Assembly (NCBI GenBank): GCA_021780935.1
Contig: JAJXXT010000023.1
Span: 1 to 46,382 of the forward strand
From: Pseudomonadota bacterium
GTDB taxonomy: Bacteria; Pseudomonadota; Alphaproteobacteria; Acetobacterales; Acetobacteraceae
Reading direction: 5' to 3'
Length of the DNA: 46,382 bases
Positions 41,953-46,382 of this stretch are shown one piece after another. A program made the position numbers and the translations under genes. The stretch's first letter is position 1, and every line of letters starts with the position of its first letter. The notes beneath the pieces were generated by a model, which did not search any database, was not told the DNA's origin, and saw only the letters and a program-made list of their open reading frames with translations.

Positions 41953-43026
41953 TCATGAACGCGCCTCGAAGTCGATGCGCGGATCGACCACGGTGTAGAG
42001 CAGATCACCCACGATCTGCATCACCAGACTGACCAGCGTGTAGACCCAGAGCGTGCCGAACATCACGGGGTAGTCGCGCTGCAACGCCGCCTCGTAGCCC
42101 AGCAGGCCGAGCCCGTTCAGCGAGAACACGATCTCGATCAGCAATTGCGAGGTGAAAAGGATACTGATGAAGGCGGAGGGAAACCCGGCCACGATCAGCA
42201 GCATCGCGTTGCGGAACACGTGGAAATAAATCACCCGCCGCGGTGAGGCCCCCTTGGCGCGCGCTGTCATCACGTACTGCTTGCGGATTTCCTCCAGGAA
42301 GCAATTCTTCGTCAGGAACGTCAGCGTCGCGAAGCCACCGATCACGATCGCGGTGGTCGGCAGCACCATGTGCCAGAGATAGTCGAGCGCCCGCGCGGCA
42401 AAGCTCCAGTGCGAGGCGCCCTCGCTCGCCAGCCCGCGCAGCGGAAATATCTCCAGGAAGCTGCCGCCGGCGAACAGCACCACCAGCAGGATCGCGAACA
42501 GGAAGCCGGGCACCGCATAGCCCACGAGGATCGCGGCGGATGACAACACATCGAAACGGCTGCCATCGCGCACCGCCTTGGCGATGCCGAGCGGGATGGA
42601 GACCGCGTAGATGATCAGCGTGGACCACAGGCCGAGCGAGATCGAGACCGGCAATCGTTCCTCGATCAGTTGCAGCACCGGCTTGTCGCGAAAGAAGCTC
42701 TTGCCGAGATTGAAGGTGAGATATCCCTTCACCATCAGCAGGAAGCGCTCGAGCGGCGGCTTGTTGAAGCCGAACATGCGGCGGATGCGGGCGACCAGAT
42801 GCGGGTCGAGCCCGCGCGCGCCGCGATAGATGCCATGGCCGCCCGCCTGCGCCTCCGAACCGCCGGCACCGAGCGAGCCCATGACGCTGGCGTGCCCCTT
42901 GAGCCGGGCGAGCATCATCTCCACCGGGCCGCCGGGTGCGAGCTGCACGATGGCGAAGTTGATGGCGATGATGCCGAACAATGTGGGCACCATCAGCGCC
43001 AGACGGCGGAGGAGATAGGCGCCCAC
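41953..43026 (-). CDS. yejB: peptide ABC transporter permease YejB
   Basis: A 357-aa inner-membrane permease. It starts '[35 protein letters not shown]', the common start of DppB/YejB permeases, and has '[17 protein letters not shown]' and the EAA loop '[24 protein letters not shown]'. '[27 protein letters not shown]' near the end is typical of YejB. The GTG start at 43026 has GAGG six bases upstream and lies 7 bases after the yejA stop; an earlier codon would overlap yejA. Length is normal. Confidence 0.94.
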   Translation of the reverse strand: MGAYLLRRLALMVPTLFGIIAINFAIVQLAPGGPVEMMLARLKGHASVMGSLGAGGSEAQAGGHGIYRGARGLDPHLVARIRRMFGFNKPPLERFLLMVKGYLTFNLGKSFFRDKPVLQLIEERLPVSISLGLWSTLIIYAVSIPLGIAKAVRDGSRFDVLSSAAILVGYAVPGFLFAILLVVLFAGGSFLEIFPLRGLASEGASHWSFAARALDYLWHMVLPTTAIVIGGFATLTFLTKNCFLEEIRKQYVMTARAKGASPRRVIYFHVFRNAMLLIVAGFPSAFISILFTSQLLIEIVFSLNGLGLLGYEAALQRDYPVMFGTLWVYTLVSLVMQIVGDLLYTVVDPRIDFEARS

Positions 43027-43033
43027 CGCCGCC

Positions 43034-44953
43034 TCAGCGCTTATGCTTGGCGGCAAGCGCCCGGGCACGCGCCGGGTCCACCCACCAGGCGTTCAGCTCG
43101 ACGCCGGTGCGCACCGTCTGCTTGGGATGGCCGAGCTTGTCCCACCAGGCGGCCCAGACTTTGTCGAGATACCAGTTCGGCACCATGTACCAGCCGCGCA
43201 GCAGCACGCGGTCGAGGGCGCGCGTCGCGGTGACGAGATGGGCGCGGTCGGGTGCGGCGACGACATCGTGCACCAGCGCATCGACGGCGGGGTTGCACAC
43301 GCCCATGAGGTTGTCGCTGCCGATCTGCTTGGCGCTGGCGCAGCTCCAGTAGCCGATCTGCTCGTTGCCGGGGCTGTCGGATTCCGGGAAGACGGTGATG
43401 GTCATATCGTAGTCGAAATTGTTCATTCGCTCCTGATACTGCGCGGGATCGACGACACGCACCTGCGCGGCAATGCCGAGATGGGCAAGCTGGCGGGTGT
43501 AGGGCACCAGGACGCGCTGAAACACCGGCTCGTCGGCGAGGATCACGAAATGCATCTGCCTTCCGGCGGCGTTGACCAGCTTGCGGTGATGCACGTGCCA
43601 GCCCGCCGCCTCCAGCAGCTTCAGCGCGGCGCGCAGTTCCGGCAGGTCGTTGCCGCTGCCGTCGGTCACCGGCAGGCGAAACGGCCGGGTGAAGATCGAG
43701 GCCGGCAGGATCGCCTTCCACGGGTCGAGCAGCTTGCGCTCGGCCGGCGAAGGCAGCCCGGAGGAGGCGAAAGCGCTGCCCTCGAAGTAACTCGTCGTGC
43801 GCCGATAGAGGCCGTAGAACAGCGTCTTGTTGGTCCACTGGAAGTCGAAGGCCAGCGTCATCGCCTTGCGCACCCGCGGGTCGGCGAAGACCGGCCGGCG
43901 GGTGTTCATCGCGAAGCCCTGCATGCCCATGGGAAGATGGACGGGGAACGCCTCCTTGCGCACCAGGCCCTGGCGCACCGCGGGGAAATTATAGCCGGTC
44001 GCCCAGGTCTTGGAGATGTTCTCGCGGCGGTAAGTGATCTGCCCGGCCTTGAACGCCTCGAAGGCGACCGTCGGGTCGCGGAAGAACTCGGTGCGCCGGC
44101 GATTGAAATTATACAGCCCCCTGCCGGTCGGCCGGTTCCTCGCCCACCAGTTGCGGACCCGCGAAAGCACCAGCGTGCGGCCGAAATCGGCCTTCTCGAC
44201 GCGATACGGGCCGGAGCCGAGCGGCGCTGCCGTCAGCGGCGCGCCGAAATCCCGTCCCGCCCACCAATGGTGCGGCAACACCGGCATCTGGCCCAGGATG
44301 AACGGCAGCTCGCGGTTGCGCGCGGTGGTGAAGCGGAAGGTGACGGTTCGCGGCCCATCCACACGGACTGATGCGACATCGGCATAATACTGATGATAGA
44401 ACGGTTTTCCCTTGTCCCGCAGCGTCTGGAAGGTCCAGGCGACGTCGCGCGCCGTGACCGGTGTGCCGTCGTTGAAATGCGCCGCGCGGCGCAGCACGAA
44501 AGTGACGGATTTGCGGTCCCGCGCGACGGTCATGGAGCGGGCGAGATGCGCGTAGGAGACGTCCGCCTCGTCGGCGTCCGGCACCAGCAGCGTGTCCCAG
44601 ACGAGGTTGATGTCGCTGGGCGCCGTGCCGCGCACGATGAACGGATTGAGGCTGTCGTAGGAGCCGATCTCGGCCAGCACGATCTCGCCGCCCTTCGGCG
44701 CGTTCGGGTTCACATACGGGAAATAGTGGAAGTCCGGCGGCAGCGCCGGCTTGCCGAGCAGCGCATAGCCCGGCGTGGGCGCCGACTTCGTGACAGGCGT
44801 GGGCGCCGGCTTCGTGACTGGTGTGGGCGCCGGGGTCGCCGGGGGCGTGGCCGCGCGGGCGAGCGGGGCGGCTGCCAGGCTCGCGGCGATCAGGGCAGCG
44901 GGCACCATGGACATGGCCACCAAGAACGCCAGCGTTGCCGCGATCCGTCTCAC
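43034..44953 (-). CDS. yejA: peptide ABC transporter substrate-binding protein YejA
   Basis: A 639-aa periplasmic binding protein of the family 5 type. The signal peptide (about residues 1-35, '[19 protein letters not shown]') is followed by a [12 protein letters not shown] repeat. Then '[23 protein letters not shown]' and '[14 protein letters not shown]' are YejA marks, with '[27 protein letters not shown]' and 'GSGPYRVEK' from the family. The late '[30 protein letters not shown]' is also typical. The GTG start is preceded by GGGAGA. It captures peptides for YejBEF. The region before it (44954-45027) shows no promoter I can identify. Confidence 0.92.
   Translation of the reverse strand: MRRIAATLAFLVAMSMVPAALIAASLAAAPLARAATPPATPAPTPVTKPAPTPVTKSAPTPGYALLGKPALPPDFHYFPYVNPNAPKGGEIVLAEIGSYDSLNPFIVRGTAPSDINLVWDTLLVPDADEADVSYAHLARSMTVARDRKSVTFVLRRAAHFNDGTPVTARDVAWTFQTLRDKGKPFYHQYYADVASVRVDGPRTVTFRFTTARNRELPFILGQMPVLPHHWWAGRDFGAPLTAAPLGSGPYRVEKADFGRTLVLSRVRNWWARNRPTGRGLYNFNRRRTEFFRDPTVAFEAFKAGQITYRRENISKTWATGYNFPAVRQGLVRKEAFPVHLPMGMQGFAMNTRRPVFADPRVRKAMTLAFDFQWTNKTLFYGLYRRTTSYFEGSAFASSGLPSPAERKLLDPWKAILPASIFTRPFRLPVTDGSGNDLPELRAALKLLEAAGWHVHHRKLVNAAGRQMHFVILADEPVFQRVLVPYTRQLAHLGIAAQVRVVDPAQYQERMNNFDYDMTITVFPESDSPGNEQIGYWSCASAKQIGSDNLMGVCNPAVDALVHDVVAAPDRAHLVTATRALDRVLLRGWYMVPNWYLDKVWAAWWDKLGHPKQTVRTGVELNAWWVDPARARALAAKHKR
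44772..44837 (-). repeat. 24-bp in-frame repeats in yejA
   Basis: Two near-perfect 24-base units (44772-44795, 44796-44819) and a partial third encode [12 protein letters not shown] repeats just after the signal peptide, forming a flexible linker. Confidence 0.85.
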
Positions 44954-45027
44954 CCCAGTCTCCCATTTCCCGTTATTGGCGATAGGGATACCGGCCGGCG
45001 CCCGGGGTCAAGAGTGCGCGTCGCGCG

Positions 45028-45837
45028 TCATGCGCCGGGGGGTGACGCGGCCAGGCGGGCCACGGCCGCGTCGAGCAGCGCGCGGTCGCCCAGGGCGATG
45101 ACGTCACCGGCGGAATCCCCGGCATCTGCCATCGTGAGTTTGCGGCCGGACCAGTCGCGCAGCAGCCCGCCGGCACCCTCGATCACCGGGCCGAGTGCCG
45201 CCCAGTCCCATGGCTTGAGGTCGCACTCCGCGATGATGTCGATCTGCCCCAGCGCGAGCAGCCCGTAGGCATAGCAATCGCCGCCCCAGGTGACGCGCCG
45301 CACCGACCCGGCCAGCCGCTGAAACCGCGGCAGCGCGTCGCCGAGCATCTCGGGCGAGGTGCAGGAAAGCTCTGCCTCGGCGAGCGTGGCGCAGCGTCGC
45401 GTGCCGGCGCGCCCGGCGGGGCCGCGAAACCGCGTGCCGTGGCCGGCGATGCCGACCCAGCGCTCGCCGGTCACTGGCTGGTCGATCACGCCGAGCACCG
45501 GCACGCCCTCGTCCAGCAGCGCGATCAGCGTGCCGAACAGCGGCCGGCCGGTGATGAAGGCGCGGGTGCCGTCGATCGGGTCCAGCACCCAGCGCAGGCT
45601 GGCGCCGGGACGGTCGAGGCCGAATTCCTCGCCCATCACCCCGGCCTCGGGCGTGCGCTCGGCGAGGACGGCGCGCATCGCCTGCTCCGCCGCGCGGTCG
45701 GCGATCGTCACCGGGCTGGAATCGCCCTTCAGCTCCGCGGCGAGATCGGCGCGAAACAGCGGGCGAATGACCGCGCCCGCCACGTCCGCCGCCGCCTCCG
45801 CGACGACGGCCAGCGCCGCAAGGCGGTCCGCCTGCAC
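45028..45837 (-). CDS. hisN: inositol monophosphatase family, probable histidinol-phosphatase (HisN type)
   Basis: A 269-aa Mg-dependent phosphatase. Metal ligands are in 'GVMGEEFG', 'WVLDPIDGTRAFITG' and 'LKPWDWAALGPVIEGAGG', the full IMPase set. 'GGDCYAYGLLALGQIDIIAECD' and the shape of the protein match alphaproteobacterial HisN, which makes L-histidinol from its phosphate, the step before HisD. Other IMPase substrates (inositol-1-phosphate, PAP) are possible. The start GTG 45837 is ten bases after the cytochrome c stop, so the two are likely co-transcribed. No other his gene is in the window. Confidence 0.85.
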   Translation of the reverse strand: MQADRLAALAVVAEAAADVAGAVIRPLFRADLAAELKGDSSPVTIADRAAEQAMRAVLAERTPEAGVMGEEFGLDRPGASLRWVLDPIDGTRAFITGRPLFGTLIALLDEGVPVLGVIDQPVTGERWVGIAGHGTRFRGPAGRAGTRRCATLAEAELSCTSPEMLGDALPRFQRLAGSVRRVTWGGDCYAYGLLALGQIDIIAECDLKPWDWAALGPVIEGAGGLLRDWSGRKLTMADAGDSAGDVIALGDRALLDAAVARLAASPPGA

Positions 45838-45847
45838 AGCCGCGCCG

Positions 45848-46382
45848 CTACTTCGCGGGCAGCGGCATCGGCTTGTCGGAGAGGGTTCGCAGATAGGCGA
45901 CCACGGCGGCGCGCTGCTTTTCGCTGGAGATGCCGGCGAAGGCCATGTGCGTGCCCGGAACTTCCTTCATCGGCCCGCTGAGCCAGGTGTTGAGCTCGTC
46001 ATAGGTCCAGACGCCCTTCATCTTGGCCTTGAACGCGCTGCTGTAGGAGAAGCCTGGCTCGGAACCCTGCTTGCGACCGACCACGTCCCAGAGATTGGGC
46101 CCAACGCGCGTGCCGCCACCCTTGTTCAGCGTGTGGCAGGCGGCGCAGATGCCGTTGACGGTCGTGGCGCCCTGCTTCGGGTTCGCGGCGGCCACCATCT
46201 GGGCGAAGCTCGATCCGGCGGCGGCGGAACCGCTCGCGGCCCCGCTGGCGGCCCCGCTGGCGGCCCCGCTGGCGGCCGCCGGCTTCCCGGCCGGCGCGGC
46301 AGCAGGCTTCGCGGCGGGCTTCGGCGCCTCGGCGGCGATCTCGGCGGCGGTCGGCAGCGCCATCGGGTGCGGTGACAGCGTG
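45848..46382 (-). CDS. c-type cytochrome, N terminus beyond the window
   Basis: The frame remains open to the window edge, so the true start (and any membrane anchor) is outside. The visible part has a Pro/Ala-rich linker with GAAS-type repeats, then heme attachment CAACH (46133-46147) within 'NGICAACHTLNKGGG' and the axial methionine in 'PGTHMAFAGISSEKQR', as in membrane-anchored cytochrome c (CycM/c552 type). It carries electrons in the periplasm, probably to the cytochrome oxidase. 'KPMPLPAK' ends the protein. An ATG at 46363 lies within the linker and is probably not the start. Confidence 0.85.
   Translation of the reverse strand, partial: TLSPHPMALPTAAEIAAEAPKPAAKPAAAPAGKPAAASGAASGAASGAASGSAAAGSSFAQMVAAANPKQGATTVNGICAACHTLNKGGGTRVGPNLWDVVGRKQGSEPGFSYSSAFKAKMKGVWTYDELNTWLSGPMKEVPGTHMAFAGISSEKQRAAVVAYLRTLSDKPMPLPAK
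46238..46273 (-). repeat. 12-bp perfect in-frame repeats in the cytochrome c linker
   Basis: Three identical 12-base units (46238-46249, 46250-46261, 46262-46273) encode repeated GAAS-type units in the linker before the heme domain. Confidence 0.9.

Overview
The window is very GC-rich, densely packed chromosomal DNA of an alphaproteobacterium. Three gene sets point there: the hprK-rapZ-PTS EIIA-HPr-EI block, the SRP RNA-dnaX-ybaB-recR block, and plant-type glutamate-cysteine ligase together with tldD and ctaA. The mix (DUF6065-like protein, PEP-CTERM protein, BglII-like restriction system) fits the Acetobacteraceae/Rhodospirillales best, but that placement is inference. Nearly all of it is coding. 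Many neighbours overlap by 4 bases (ATGA, GTGA or TTGA), so translational coupling and GTG/TTG starts are common.

Layout. 1-285: the 3' end of an ABC transporter ATPase. 282-5187 (minus): a threonine-dehydratase-like enzyme and a regulatory phosphotransferase operon (hprK, rapZ, EIIA, HPr, EI) with no sugar permease. 5260-9138: enoyl-CoA hydratase family protein, ubiA, rsmE and glutamate-cysteine ligase. 9210-11384: a large BTAD/TolB-like/TPR regulator. 11395-13350: the least explained region. A DUF6065-like protein follows a 231-aa protein made almost entirely of 26-residue repeats, and a perfect 14-bp inverted repeat brackets that array. 13350-16425 (minus): thioesterase, ctaA, tldD. 16467-26330: a surface-polysaccharide locus with glycosyltransferases and a left-handed beta-helix protein on the minus strand, and rmlBACD plus a GT2 enzyme on the plus strand. 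26351-27268: a PEP-CTERM exported protein. 27376-31092: D-2-hydroxyacid dehydrogenase, atypical SDR, PuuD-like hydrolase, Bcr/CflA-type efflux. 31263-33116: apaG, folE and a methyltransferase broken by an internal deletion. 33175-36410 (minus): SRP RNA, dnaX, ybaB, recR, with three hairpins between ybaB and recR. 36497-37698: nudC and a small lipoprotein-like gene. 37710-39188 (minus): a compact type II restriction-modification system. 39290-46382 (minus): cytochrome c (cut by the window edge), hisN-like phosphatase and a complete yejABEF-type peptide ABC transporter.

Functionally, the PTS proteins form a phosphorelay that probably senses PEP/nitrogen/carbon status. The rml genes make dTDP-L-rhamnose for the adjacent glycosyltransferases. 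The PEP-CTERM protein is probably anchored or secreted by an exosortase encoded elsewhere, a system that usually accompanies exopolysaccharide production. The most unusual element is the repeat protein at 12343-13038. Synonymous serine-codon replacements between its repeats show that the minus strand is the coding strand. It has a strong ribosome-binding site, an exact 156-bp recent duplication and no recognisable relative.
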